Assembly (NCBI GenBank): GCA_029891385.1
Contig: CM057234.1
Location: 20,012,350-20,076,349 of the forward strand
Direction: 5' to 3'
Length of the DNA stretch: 64,000 bases
Source of the DNA: Erythroxylum novogranatense
Taxonomy: Eukaryota; Streptophyta; Magnoliopsida; Malpighiales; Erythroxylaceae
The position numbers and the translations under genes are program-made. The notes under the pieces were generated by a model. The model made no database searches, was not told where the DNA came from, and was given only the letters and a program-made list of their open reading frames with translations. Of the stretch, positions 1 to 10,229 are shown one piece after another; the first letter of the stretch is position 1, and each line of letters begins with the position of its first letter.

Positions 1-1279
1 GTTGCACATGCACACAGTATACATGCATTCATGACATTTTCCGGCTTAGGTTTTAAATTGAACTTCTGTGTGAAATTAATGGAGTAATTGAGTTTGGAAA
101 ATTATTTGGAGTGCGTCATAAATTGTTTTACATTTTTAGGGATTTTTAGAAATTTTTCTGGATTTTTCCGGAGACAATTCTCAGATCGGAAAAAAATCGC
201 CAATTGACGAACCGGTCGATTCTCGGTAGCAAAAATCGCTACCCACTGGTACTGTAATATTGGGTATATTATTTTGGGACTGAAAGTAGGGTCATTGGAG
301 TTAAATGGAGTAAAATTTTGGACTGGATTAAACAAATACTACTTTGACTTCTCTTTAAATTGAAAGCCAATCACAATTTGTCATTTAAAAGCAACATTTA
401 ATGCACCCTCTCAATGCTCTCTCGGACGTGTGTGTGTTTAAAGAAGGAAGGAAGATGAATTGTTTTAAGGCTTTTGGTTTTAAACTCATCCGAAACTCCA
501 CTCTTCCTTACAAACCATCGAAATTTTACTCTTCTCTCAACTTTCTCCATAACTTCAAGCTACTATCTCTTAATCCATCAAAGCTAGATGATGAGTATTG
601 TGCATACTTGAGAAGGGAAAGAGGTTGGTACCTTGGTGTAGGAGTTAGAAGTTGGTTGTTGAAGCTTGAAGGAGGTTTTGTTTTAGGTAAGTTTTCATTT
701 AAGGTTTGAGTTTTAAATGAGATTTGCATAAGGAATTAAATGCCATGATAGTGAGGAGTGATTAATAAAAGGGTTTAAAGCATGTATTAGGTTCATGTAG
801 GCATTAAAGTGATGATTATTATGATTTGAAGAAATGGGTATGAGGCTAGGTGAAGATGTATTGAAATTAATGATATGGTTTGATTTTGAGTTGAGTATGG
901 ATGATTATTTGAGTATATGAATTGAGGAATTTAATGCTGCCAATTTTTCAGTATTAGCCCTAGTATATGCATGACTATAGTAATATTTAATTTGTATTTC
1001 TTTGGATGTCTAGTGATGTGAAAAAGGCATTGGAAATGTTAGAACTAAGGTTAACATTAAATCTGGAAAGTTAGAGTTGAAATTGATGTTACTTATTTAT
1101 TCATAACTTATTGTGTAGAAATGCAAATGAGGTAAGGTTAGTGGCTACTGAAACTTTGGGATGTTGGCTTCAATTTAGTGTGAAATAGGTGTTGTTGAAT
1201 TTCAATGATAGAAGGGTGAATTTTTGAATGGAAAGTTACTGTTCCATTGCCTGTGAACAGTAACCGAAACCACAACATA

Positions 1280-2170
1280 TGAACTTTGTTGATTTTTATG
1301 AATTAATTGAGATGGAATTAGGGAAAATGATCTTCATGGAAGTTGTAGAATATTGAATTATATTTCCATTTCTACTGATCTTGCTATTTTTAGAATTGTA
1401 TATTGGGAGATATGAATTGATTACTAATGACTGGTTTTGAGCATTTTGGATGAAACCTAGCTTAAGTGTGATTTTGTGAGTTTACTGATTGGAGGCAATT
1501 TTAACATTTTATGTGGACTGAATTGGTGTGAGTGAGCTTCTGAAGAATTGTATAGGAAGAGATTACCTTGAAATTGATATTTTGTGTGTAATTTTTAGAA
1601 GTCAGAATTGGGAGTTATGATTTTTCAAAAATTGACCCTACATCAGGTTATGAATGGCTGATCATAACAGTAGCTTCCATAACAGTTTTGAAATTGATAG
1701 AGATCGAATTGGATGATGAATGCTTCATGAAAATTGAAGTTTGAGATGTTATCTTTTCAGGGATATAAAGTTCTGATTTTACTGACTTGTATATAGGGAA
1801 TTATGCTTGTTATAAAGTTACTGCCCAAATTGGAGGATTTCAGGGACAGTAACATTGAATGAATTAATTGACTTGTTTAGCAATAGAATTTGATTTTGGA
1901 TTGTTCATGAAAGTTGTTGAGGACATTGTGAACGTATTGACCATATTTTTGTGGTAATTTATTTCTGAAGAATCAGTGAGTTATGAAATTGCTAATGTAC
2001 TGCCCTGTGTTAATGGGAATTGAGTAGGCAGAAGGTTTGATGGGATATTTGATACCCTTAGGGTTGGAATTGATTTTTATGGTATTCTTGAGAATTGTAG
2101 AGCTTTTCATTATCTTTCCAACAAGGTATAGTTTGCATTTTTGAGAAATGTGTAGAAAGAGTTATGGGTG
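1280..2170 (+). repeat. Degenerate ~185-bp modules inside LTR A
   Basis: The anchor word (G)AGNTATGA recurs near 1407, 1610, 1797, 1977 and 2158, with spacings of about 203, 187, 180 and 181 bases. Between anchors the same short phrases recur in diverged form: TTCATGAAAGTTG, TGTAGA and an ATCTTTCC-like segment. The copies are too diverged to be a recent tandem array. Comparable modules occur in elements C, F, G and H. Confidence 0.6.
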
Positions 2171-2673
2171 TTGGAAGTTTGGTTGGAAATCAGAAAATAA
2201 AGGGGGAAATAAGGGTTATATATAAAAATATAAATTGTTGAGTTTTGGGTTCTTTCGTGAATAACTTTTCCGTCTGACGTCCGATTGACCTGATTCTTGA
2301 GGTATCGGATTGATCGAATATTTAACTTCGTTTTCTGAGAGATTCGGGATTTTAGGCGGAATTTGGCGTAGCCGGGTAGCGGAACGGTGAATCACTGTTT
2401 TATTTAAATGGGGACCTATAGAGGTCCGAATTGCGCACCGTCAGCGCTAATGGATTTCTAATTTTTGATAAAATTTTATTTTGGGAAAATATTGGATTAA
2501 GGCCGGGAATGCCATGAACATGCATTATAGACATTTTACTGATTTCATGTGCATTGTTTAGTCATTTATACCAATGGTAATGGTTATTCATTTAACTTGC
2601 TATAGAGGCTCAAGTGGACCGTCATTCCACAGACTTGGCAGAGACTTCCCGGCGCTAGCGTGGAAGTTATTAG

Positions 2674-3312
2674 GTGAGTAACCTAGTTGGTTATTCCAAT
2701 CTATGTGTTTACTGTGATTGATTGCCCTACGGGGATTACGTGGATTATAACTGTGATTTGATTGCCCTACGGGGATTACGTGGATTATATGTGGCATTAC
2801 TGACTGTGCTTTACATGAGGCAACTGTCTAATTGGACTGAATATTTGGACTGTGTATTATCATGTTTACTGCTATGGAACATGTGCATTCATGCACAAAT
2901 GCATCCCACTGTTAAAAGGAAAGTTGTGAACCGAGACGCCATCAGATCGAACCGAGCCTAGAGCTCGATATCTTGAACAGAGCCTCGAGCTCGACGGAGA
3001 TAATTCTCCCAGCACGCGTCTATCTTGATCAACTTTGTTATGCGCTCGGTCACAATCTTGAAATGAGCTGGAAAAGAGTCACATGTGCATTGCATCTTGG
3101 ATGAATATTTGGAAATGTTTTGGTGGTTCTTTATACACGCTACGTGATCGTATCTTTGTATAAGTGTCTTGTGATTGTTTCAATCGTGTGTTTTGTATAA
3201 TTATTGAATGAGTACTGTATCATGCTTATGTGATGCATGAATTGGGAGAACCATCGATGATGGTTTCTCATTGAGTTCGCAAACTCATCCAAAATTGCAA
3301 TTTATTTTTCAG
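2674..3312 (+). other. Putative leader intron in LTR A
   Basis: A consensus donor AG/GTGAGTAACC at 2674 and an acceptor TTTATTTTTCAG ending at 3312 bracket this segment. Element B has the same donor phrase GTGAGTAACCTAG and an acceptor TTTTTCAG at the matching place, and element H has GTGAGTAGACCTAG and TTTTTTTTAG. Conservation of both ends in diverged LTRs supports a real intron, but no transcript evidence is available here. Confidence 0.4.
2721..2790 (+). repeat. 40-bp direct repeat with CCC-TACG-GGG hairpin, two copies
   Basis: The 29-base core beginning ATTGCCCTACGGGG occurs at 2721-2749 and again at 2761-2789. Each copy can form a small hairpin CCC/GGG closed by a TACG loop (2725-2734 and 2765-2774). 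As RNA this is C(UACG)G, a member of the stable UNCG tetraloop class. The repeat lies inside the putative intron. Confidence 0.7.
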
Positions 3313-3786
3313 GCCTAAGTGTAGACAGATAGCTCCCTCAGGACTGTAGAGCCGTGTACTGTGGATTGGCGAGAGAAGCGATGGCTCAAAGGTCGGTCAG
3401 TTGGGCTTTCTTTTGGAGACCTATAGTTAGATCTGTCTTTTGTGCATTTCAGTGTGTTATTTAGCGTGCAGTGGTTTGGAACAGGTGTAAACTACAATTT
3501 GGTTTTAAAAAATGGTCAATTTCTTATTACTGTCTTATGATTGTGATGCCATGAGGAGTGTAGTGGTTGTTGTCAGTAGTGGTCTCTTGTCGTAGGATAT
3601 GTATCGAAATGACCTACGGGTGTTCCGGTGGATACCCTATGGTAAGGGGGCGCTACACTTTCGGGGCAAATCTGGACTTAATCTAGATATATTTTGGCAA
3701 AGTTGCCTTCTGAAAAGTTGTAGATCTTTCTTTTATCTTACCAACGGTATAAATTTTGTAAAATTTGAACATCTGAGTCAAACGTT

Positions 3787-4089
3787 ATGCGTCTTATAAG
3801 TGGAGATGTTCCAGACGCATAAAGACAGACACAGAAAAGCAGACGTAGAAAAGCAGACGAAAGAAAAATGAGACGATACAGACATTAGACAATAGAATTG
3901 GTCTTTGAGGTCTTCATAGAAGTTGTAGATCTTGAAGTCTTCTTTCCAATAGTCCAAAAACAAAGTCAATTGGACATCTGTAGCAAAAGTTATAGAATTC
4001 GTACTAAGATATGTACAGACGCAAAAAAGCAGACGCAGAAAAGCAGACGAAAGAAAAGTGAGACGATATAGAAGTTAGACGATATAATT
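3787..4089 (+). repeat. 190-bp tandem modules of H, left part
   Basis: A complete 190-bp unit runs from 3896 to 4085 and starts AATTGGTCTTTGAGGTC. Before it (3787-3895) is the tail of an earlier unit. After it, bases 4086-4089 begin the next unit, which is interrupted by element B and resumes at 13945. The tail of each unit holds the words CAGACG and GCAGAAAAGCAGACG. Confidence 0.75.
4085..4089. repeat. TSD of element B, left copy (TAATT)
   Basis: TAATT directly precedes the LTR start TGTAGC at 4090 and is repeated at 13940-13944 directly after the other LTR. A perfect 5-bp duplication is the normal product of gypsy integrase. Confidence 0.9.
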
Positions 4090-4467
4090 TGTAGCGCCCC
4101 CTCACCGTAGGGCACATAACGGGACTCTCGAAGGTCGCTCCTACACGTATCCCCCGATAAAGGTACACTACCAGAAAATCCGACTGCTAATCTACATGGC
4201 ATCGCAATAATTAAGACCATAATATATCAAAAATCAGTAAATTTTAAAATCCAAAAAAGTCTTGATACAGTCATCCAATAGCAGAATAGACAAGTCTATT
4301 AGTCCCCTAAATAAAACCCAAAAAGGAAACTGATATAAGCATCTATCCTAAGTCATCCGCAAAAGTCCAACCCAGCTGACCGACCTGTGTGCCATCGCTT
4401 CTCTTGCCAGCACGCTTGCACGGCAGGAAAAGACTATCTCCGAAGCTAGGAGTCTACTCTATCGATC

Positions 4468-5011
4468 CTGAAAAATTAGATGCAATTTTGGGTGAGTTTG
4501 CGAACTCAGTGAGAAACCATCATCGATGGTTCCCTCAAATCATGCATTACGTAGATTGCGTACAGCACGGCACAGGAAGATACAATTAGTATACAACAAT
4601 TTGCGAGCTATATAACGGTTTGCGATATCAAATAACAATTTACAATAAATCGGTCATCACATAATTGATGTCGTCGCCACAAAACAATCATTCATGTGTA
4701 TACAATGCATATGTGACTCTCTTCCAGATTTTTTGAGTATTGTGCCCAAGTGCTCAGTCAGTATTCAGTGAGGGGGACGCGTCAGGGATTTCTCCCCTCG
4801 GGCTCGAGGCCCGGTCAGTACAGTGTTAGAGCTCAAGGCTCTTTTCAGTGATAATAGCAACTTGGGTCACATATCCATTATCTGATCATGCATTTATGTA
4901 TGTAATGCAATGTTCAGTAATTCAGTGTACGACTATAAAAGCCCAGTATTGCATTTCTCAGTGTCACGCAGTAGTCCAATCCGATCCAGTAAAAACAACT
5001 AGGTTACTCAC
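4468..5011 (-). other. Putative leader intron in LTR B
   Basis: On the minus strand a donor CAA/GTGAGTAACCTAG starts at 5011 and an acceptor CTAATTTTTCAG/GATCG ends at 4468. The pair corresponds in phrase and order to 2674-3312 of LTR A. Inside it are GC-rich inverted repeats around 4795-4820 (GGGCTCGAGGCCC) and AGAGCTCAAGGCTCT at 4829-4843. The second LTR keeps the same sites. Confidence 0.38.
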
Positions 5012-5576
5012 TTGTTACTTCCGAGCTACTGCCTGAAAGTTCCAGCAATGTCCGTGGAATGACGATCCAACGGCGCCTCTATAGCAGTAAAATTCAGTCC
5101 CATTACTAAATGCTCAATTAAACAATTCAGTGATGCATATGTCTCAATGGAATTATGTACAATGCATGTTCACGATTTTCGGCGCTAAAACTCAAATTTT
5201 GAACTCTTATGCCCCATTCTAACTCTTCGCTCAATTGATCGACAATAATTGATCCATTCCTAAAAATTCAGTTCAATTTCCTCAATTCATACTCTCTATA
5301 GCAATTCCCTATCTATTGGGTCAAAACCTCTATTGAAAATCCCAATTAAAATTCCAATTGTCTCAATTCAATACTTAGATCACACTGTGAACCATAATTG
5401 ACCTTATTCTCTATGAATCAATACCATTTAAATTAAAATCTAACTTCCATAATTATCCTAAATTGTAGACCTCTTTTCCTAGTTCATAATGAATCAAGAA
5501 TCACCTCAATCGGAGATCTATACCATAAGTTATGTCCAATAAACTAAAAATCAATCCATCAAAAAACTGTTCTTCG

Positions 5577-5725
5577 CCGTGACCTACAACCCTCGCCGCG
5601 GCGTGAAGGACGTTTGCCGCGGCGCGAAACCATGCGCTCGTCGCGGCGTCTTGCTGCGCTCGTCGCGGCGAGCACTTAATTACTCGCCACGACGAGGCCA
5701 CGCCAGACGTCGCGACGTGCGGGAC
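5577..5725 (-). repeat. Palindromic-word cassette of LTR B (CGCCGCGGCG family)
   Basis: About 150 GC-rich bases inside an AT-rich LTR contain repeated variants of the perfect palindrome CGCCGCGGCG (5594-5603), including TTGCCGCGGCGCG, CTCGTCGCGGCG and CTCGCCACGACGAGG, separated by unrelated spacers. It follows the conserved phrase CCTCAATCGGAGATCTATA at about 5505. The other LTR has a longer version at 12856-13030. Confidence 0.65.
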
Positions 5726-6123
5726 GCACCACCTTATTCTCCGATCGCTTTCCGTCCGTTTCTCTCTCTAAAACCCCCATTAACACTCTCAACTACCCAA
5801 TCTAACACAATAAATGCCATAAATGTATCAGAAACCATTAATAACAATATTAAAGCCATAAATACTTACCAACCAAAGATCAAATTCCACAAATCCCTCA
5901 AATCTCCGTAAACCCTAAAACCTTCAATATCAACGATTAACCACTCTCAAAGCTTCTCAACCTTCATCAATCACAATAAACAAGTTAGCCTTGCACAATA
6001 AGAAGAAGCCATAAGGAAAGATTGAAGAATCCTCACCGATGGGAGGAAATCGAAGATCACCGTGGCAGGAGGAAGAGAAGAAACGATTTTGCCTTAGGAT
6101 AAAATCCCCAATTTCAAACCTAA

Positions 6124-6135
6124 GCTATTTATAGA
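6124..6135 (-). promoter_or_regulatory. TATA box of element B, 3' LTR copy
   Basis: The minus strand reads TCTATAAATAGC, a near-consensus plant TATA box, 500 bases into the LTR. A purine-rich leader and a GTGAGG splice donor (near 6034) follow within about 100 bases. The same box is at 13431-13442 in the 5' LTR, the copy that would drive genomic RNA. Confidence 0.65.
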
Positions 6136-6632
6136 CATAGGTCTCCAAATCAGTTCAAATTTCAGTCTCTAAATTTCAATGGCTCAACATTTTTATTTCC
6201 TAATAGTATAACTCTAATTTTTCCATTGCCATTGGACAATTCTTTCAAGATATATCTGATAATCGATGCATCACTCGAAAATTTCCGGTCTGGGCATTTT
6301 CTCCCGAATTTCCTGAAAATTTCCTATAAGCCAGTATCAATAGCCAATCACTCTTAAACTATACTAAATCAGTCATTCAAGCCCACTTTCTCCTAATTTC
6401 TCAATCAGTCATAATCCAGTCAGTTTCCAGTTCACAATCCAATCAATTCATACTCACAATTAAAATGCCGAAAAACCATGAATGCATGTACCTATGAATA
6501 AGTGCATATGCAATAAACTTGTTCCTCTATAATTAGAGGCCAGTAACATGCTCGATCAGTGAATGTAACGAAACCTATCAGTCTGACTCAATATTACCAT
6601 AATGCCCTTGCTAATAGTAACGAGATGTTACA

Positions 6633-6645
6633 ATTCACCCCTCCT
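6633..6645 (-). other. Polypurine tract of element B
   Basis: The minus strand reads AGGAGGGGTGAAT immediately before the 3' LTR start TGTAACATC. It is the plus-strand DNA primer site of reverse transcription. It follows CGAGGACAAAATTTT, the phrase that also precedes the PPT of elements C, F and H. Confidence 0.85.
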
Positions 6646-6657
6646 AATAAAAAATTT

Positions 6658-8003
6658 TGTCCTCGAAATTTAATACCTGACCGATCGAATAAATGAGGAT
6701 ACGGACTCCTCATAAGCTCCTCAGTCTCCCACGTAGCTTCCTCAGAAGAGTGGTTCTTCCAAAGGACTTTTACCAATGGAATCACCCTGTTCCTCATCTG
6801 CTTGACCCGTGATCCTATAATCTGCACCGGCTCCTTAATATAACTCAAATCACTGGCTACCTCAATCTCCTGAGCCGGAATTACATGCATTGGGTCTGAA
6901 CGGTACCATCGGAGCATACTAACATGAAACACGTCATGCATCTGGGACATCTCACTCGGTAACTCCAATCTGTAAGCCAACCGTCCTATCCTCTCAAGGA
7001 TCTCATATGGACCGATATATCGAGGGCTCAACTTGCCCTTACGGCCAAACCTCAGTACTCCTTTCCAAGGAGACACCCGGAGAAACACTCTGTAACCTAC
7101 ACTGTACTCCATCTCTCGCCGATGCTGATCCACATAGCTCTTACATGCATCTGGTTTGCCTTGATGCGACTGCGGATCAACTGTACCTTATCCACTGTAT
7201 CCTGAATCAGCTCGGGACCCTCAATCGATCTCATACCCTCTTCATCCCAATACAATGGTGATCGACACGACCTCCCATACAAGGCCTCATACGGTGCCAT
7301 CCCAATACTACTCTGATACTGGTTATTATATGCAAACTCGATCAGTGCCAAATACTGATCCCATGATCCTCTGAACTCCAATACACAAGCTCGAAGCATA
7401 TCCTCAATAGTCTTAATCGTCCTCTCACTCTACCCATCTGTCTGAGGATGAAACGCTGTACTGAAGTTTAACTTCGTACCCATAGCAGTCTGTAGGCTCT
7501 TCCAGAACCTCGAAGTGAACCTAGGATCCCTGTCCGAGACTATCGACAACGGAACCCCATGCAACCATACAATCTCTGCTACATACTTCTGGGCCAACTG
7601 ATCGAGAGTATTGCTCTCCCTTACTGGCAAGAAGTGAGCCGATTTAGTCAATCGGTCCACTATGAACCAGATAGCATCATGCTGCCTCGGTGTCCTAGGC
7701 AACCCCATCACAAAATCCATGATAATTCGTTCCCATTTCCACTCCGGAATGGGCAACGAATGCAACTTCCCCACTAGAGCACGATGCTCGCTTAACTCGC
7801 CGACAAATCGGACACTGAAACATACTCGCCACTTGCCTCTTCATACCAAACCACGTAAATGTTGTCTCGATGAATTATACATCTTGGTCGCATCCGGGAT
7901 GCATAAGCGTAAGGCGACTACATGTGCCTCCTCTAGGATCTCCGTCTCAAATCATCAACATCTGGTACACATAGTCTACATCCCATCCATAAAGTCCCAT
8001 CTC
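6658..8003 (-). pseudogene. Element B integrase with chromodomain-like C-terminus (broken)
   Basis: Integrase joins the cDNA to host DNA. On the minus strand the zinc-binding N-terminal region (about 7990-7780) is recognisable only across frame changes. The catalytic core follows with the first Asp in MDFVMGLP near 7715, the second in SDRDPRFTS near 7535 and the Glu in SERTIKTIEDML near 7420. This is the DDE triad with gypsy spacing. An in-frame TAG (7430-7432) replaces the usual Gln in HPQTDG-x-SERT. A frameshift near 7130 leads into a tail ending with VLWKNHSSEEATWE (about 6765-6725), the chromodomain-like motif of Tekay/Del integrases, which in the family targets heterochromatin. The product would not be made intact. 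Confidence 0.88.
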
Positions 8004-8640
8004 TCAACTCAAACTCCAAACTGCATCAGCCTGGACTCTCTCAATCAGTCTCACTAACACTGGGTCTTGATCTTGAACTCTCCGGATCCTATCATGCAAC
8101 ATCGGCCTCAGCCTCAGAGTAGCAATCAGAGCTCCATCTTGACCCAAATCCATCTGTACATTAAGAGCTCTCAACTGAATCAGACCAGGTAACCTCGAAA
8201 CTGAACTCGAATTTGCACTACCATACGATCTCCTACTCAGTGCATCGGCCACCACATTGGCCTTCCCTGGATGATACTCAATCGTGCAATCATAGTCCTT
8301 CAGTAGCTCTATCCATCTCCTTTGTCTCAGATTGAGCTCTCTCTGACTAAGCAAGTACTGCAAACTCTTATGATCAGTGAAGATCTGGAACGTCTCTCCA
8401 TACAGATAATGTCTCCAGATCTTCAGAGCAAAGATAACTACGGCCAACTCCAAGTCATGCACTGGATAATTCACCTCGTGAGACCTCAACTGTCTCGAGG
8501 CATACGCTATAACTCTCCCATGCTACATCAATACACATCCCAATCTCTGATGCGAGGCATCACTGTAAACCACAAAGCCTCCAGTCCCAGATGGAATGCC
8601 TAACACCGGTGCAGTTGTCAACCGATATTTCAGCTCCTCA
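8004..8640 (-). pseudogene. Element B RNase H domain (broken)
   Basis: RNase H removes the RNA strand of the RNA-DNA hybrid during cDNA synthesis. The gypsy-type domain is visible in the RT frame: [12 protein letters not shown] near 8580, then [18 protein letters not shown], then [10 protein letters not shown] near 8370, giving the acidic residues D-E-D. A connection segment with [15 protein letters not shown] follows near 8250. A TAG at 8523-8525 breaks the frame between YSDAS and YASRQL, where related elements usually have Gln. Confidence 0.88.
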
Positions 8641-9600
8641 AAGCTCTTCTGGCACTCCTCAGACCATCTGAACGACACATTCTTCCTCAATAGCTTCGTC
8701 AAAGGGGCGGAGATCAACGAAAACCCCTCGACGAACCTCCGGTAATATCCGATCAATCCTAGGAAACTCCGCAACTCTGGCACACTCGGAATCTCCCAAC
8801 TCATAACTGCCTCTATCTTATGAGGGTCCACCTGAATACCCTCTCCGGACACCACGTGCCCCAGAAATACAATCTCTTCAAGCCAGAATTCACACTTAGT
8901 GAATTTGGCGAACAACTGTCTCTCTCTCATGAACTGAAGGACAACCCTCAGATGTTCAGGGTGCTCCTGTCTACTCCTCGAATAAACCAGAATATCATTA
9001 ATAAATACAATCACAAACCGATCTAGGTAGGACTAAAAAACTCTATTCATCAAAGCCATGAAGGCTGCCGGGGCATTAGTCAACCCAAACGGCATCACTA
9101 GGAACTCAAAATGCCCGTACCTGCTCCTAAAAGCACTCTTAGGCACATCGGCCTCTGCAATCCTCAACTGGTAATAACCTGATCTCAGATCCAATTTAGT
9201 GAACACCTGAGTACCCTGCAATTGATCAAATAGATCATCGATCCTAGGCAGTGGATACTTGTTCTTCACTGTCACCCGATTCAACTGCCTATAGTCAATA
9301 CACAGTCTCAGCGTCTCGTCCTTCTTCTTCACAAATAGTACCGGAGCTCCCCATGGCGAAACACTCGGTCTAATGAACCCCTTATCCAGAAGCTCCTGCA
9401 ACTGAGCCTTAAGATCCATCAGTTCCATCGGTGCCATCCTATACGGAGGTATCGATATAGGAGCGGTATCGGGAATGAGATCAATCTCAAATTCTGTCTC
9501 CCGCTCTGGTGGCAATCCCGGTAACTCCTCGGGAAACACATCTGGAAATTCCCTGACTACGGGAACATCCTGCATTCTTGTCTCGACTCGGGAATCCACT
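8641..9600 (-). pseudogene. Element B reverse transcriptase (broken, catalytic Asp altered)
   Basis: This RT would copy element RNA into DNA inside cytoplasmic particles. Motifs in order on the minus strand are [43 protein letters not shown] (first catalytic Asp near 9190), [12 protein letters not shown] and [11 protein letters not shown] near 9000. The last is the YxDD-type box and reads FIND where FIDD is expected, so one catalytic Asp has become Asn. A TAG at 9033-9035 lies just before it. Stop and Asn substitutions are both explained by C-to-T change on one strand. Downstream [12 protein letters not shown] (thumb) is intact. Confidence 0.92.
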
Positions 9601-10020
9601 ACGTGAGCTAGATAGGCCTCACAACCTCCCTGCATCAACCTCAGGGCACTCAAAAAGGAAATCATCCTCGCTGGCACTACATGACTAACTCCTCGAAACA
9701 CAGATCTGGGCTGACCAGGAGATTCCAACACAACCTCCTTGGTATAACATTTCATAATAGCCCTATGTGCAGTCAACCAGTCCATCCCCAATATCACGTC
9801 AATCTCCCTCAGAGGCAAAATGATCGGATCGGCTTTTCAGAATCGCTTTCGGTCAATCAGAACCGGATACCTATCTGAGACCTCTCCCAATACGGTCAGT
9901 ACTACCTAGAGGTGTACTCACCTCTAACCCATCTGTAACCTCCGCCTATCCCATGCAATCTATATGCTAAATGCGTAATGAAAGAATAGGTAGATCCAGA
10001 TCCAACAATGCATATGCTTC
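9601..10020 (-). pseudogene. Element B aspartic protease (frameshifted)
   Basis: The retroviral-type protease processes Gag-Pol. The active-site region reads LLDLDLPILS in one frame but SGSTYSFITHLAYRL in the next, so the DSG triad is split by loss of one base near 10000. The second landmark, [12 protein letters not shown], is intact at about 9805-9765, and the hinge to RT follows ([18 protein letters not shown]). The protein order gag-PR-RT is continuous. Confidence 0.82.
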
Positions 10021-10229
10021 AAAACCAAATCGAAGCATACCCAACAACATCCGGGAATCTGGGCCTCTCGCCGAGTCATGGCATAGACCGCCTTTGATCG
10101 CTGCTGCATGTTTCGGTCCCTCTGACCTCACTGCGGACCCCTCTGCTCGGCCTCGGCCTCTCCGTCTTGATCCACCTCCACGGCTCTGCTGCACTGTGAT
10201 ATTACTGCTTGATCTTCCAGTCATAGTAG

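Larger units (their letters stand above)
1..3657 (+). mobile_element. Element A: gypsy-type LTR (solo or 3' LTR), left end outside window
   Basis: The right end is the LTR terminus GGGGGCGCTACA at 3646-3657, the same terminus that the LTRs of element B show in inverse orientation (TGTAGCGCCCCC). The first 60 bases resemble the start of B's LTR read on the minus strand, including a shared ATGCATTCATG, so only a few tens of bases of LTR should be missing. No PBS follows 3657, so this is not a 5' LTR; it is a 3' LTR or a solo LTR. The sequence after 3657 (CTTTCGGGGCAAATCTGG) aligns with the LTR of element H near 43100, so A sits inside H, and CTTTC would be the right copy of the TSD. A leader-type splice donor TTTTAG/GTAAGT lies at 687. 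The small ORFs here have no recognisable domain. Confidence 0.75.
3658..4089 (+). mobile_element. Element H, 5' LTR piece 1
   Basis: Bases 3660-3780 align closely with 43103-43215 in the truncated 3' LTR of H, sharing CTGGACTTAATCTAGAT and TTGTAGATCTTTCTTT. The piece is bounded on the left by the end of LTR A and on the right by the TSD and LTR of element B. It continues without loss at 13945 once B is removed. Confidence 0.7.
4090..6632 (-). repeat. Element B 3' LTR (2543 bp)
   Basis: It runs from TGTAGCGCCCCC to GAGATGTTACA on the plus strand and is nearly colinear with 11301-13939. It lacks about 96 bases present in the other copy at 12185-12280; the junction here is at about 4992. On the sense (minus) strand it starts TGTAACATCTCG and ends GGGGCGCTACA. 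Confidence 0.92.

Noticed and set aside
401..709. 102-codon frame as a small gene
   Set aside because: It is in the leader part of LTR A and ends at a splice-donor phrase; no recognisable protein features.
3896..4085. Centromeric or other satellite (190-bp unit)
   Set aside because: Only about three and a half units exist, and they belong to the LTR of element H.
6594..10020. Pararetrovirus (caulimovirus-like) insertion
   Set aside because: LTRs, TSD, tRNA-iMet PBS, PPT and a DDE integrase with chromodomain tail are all present; no movement or coat protein motif is seen.
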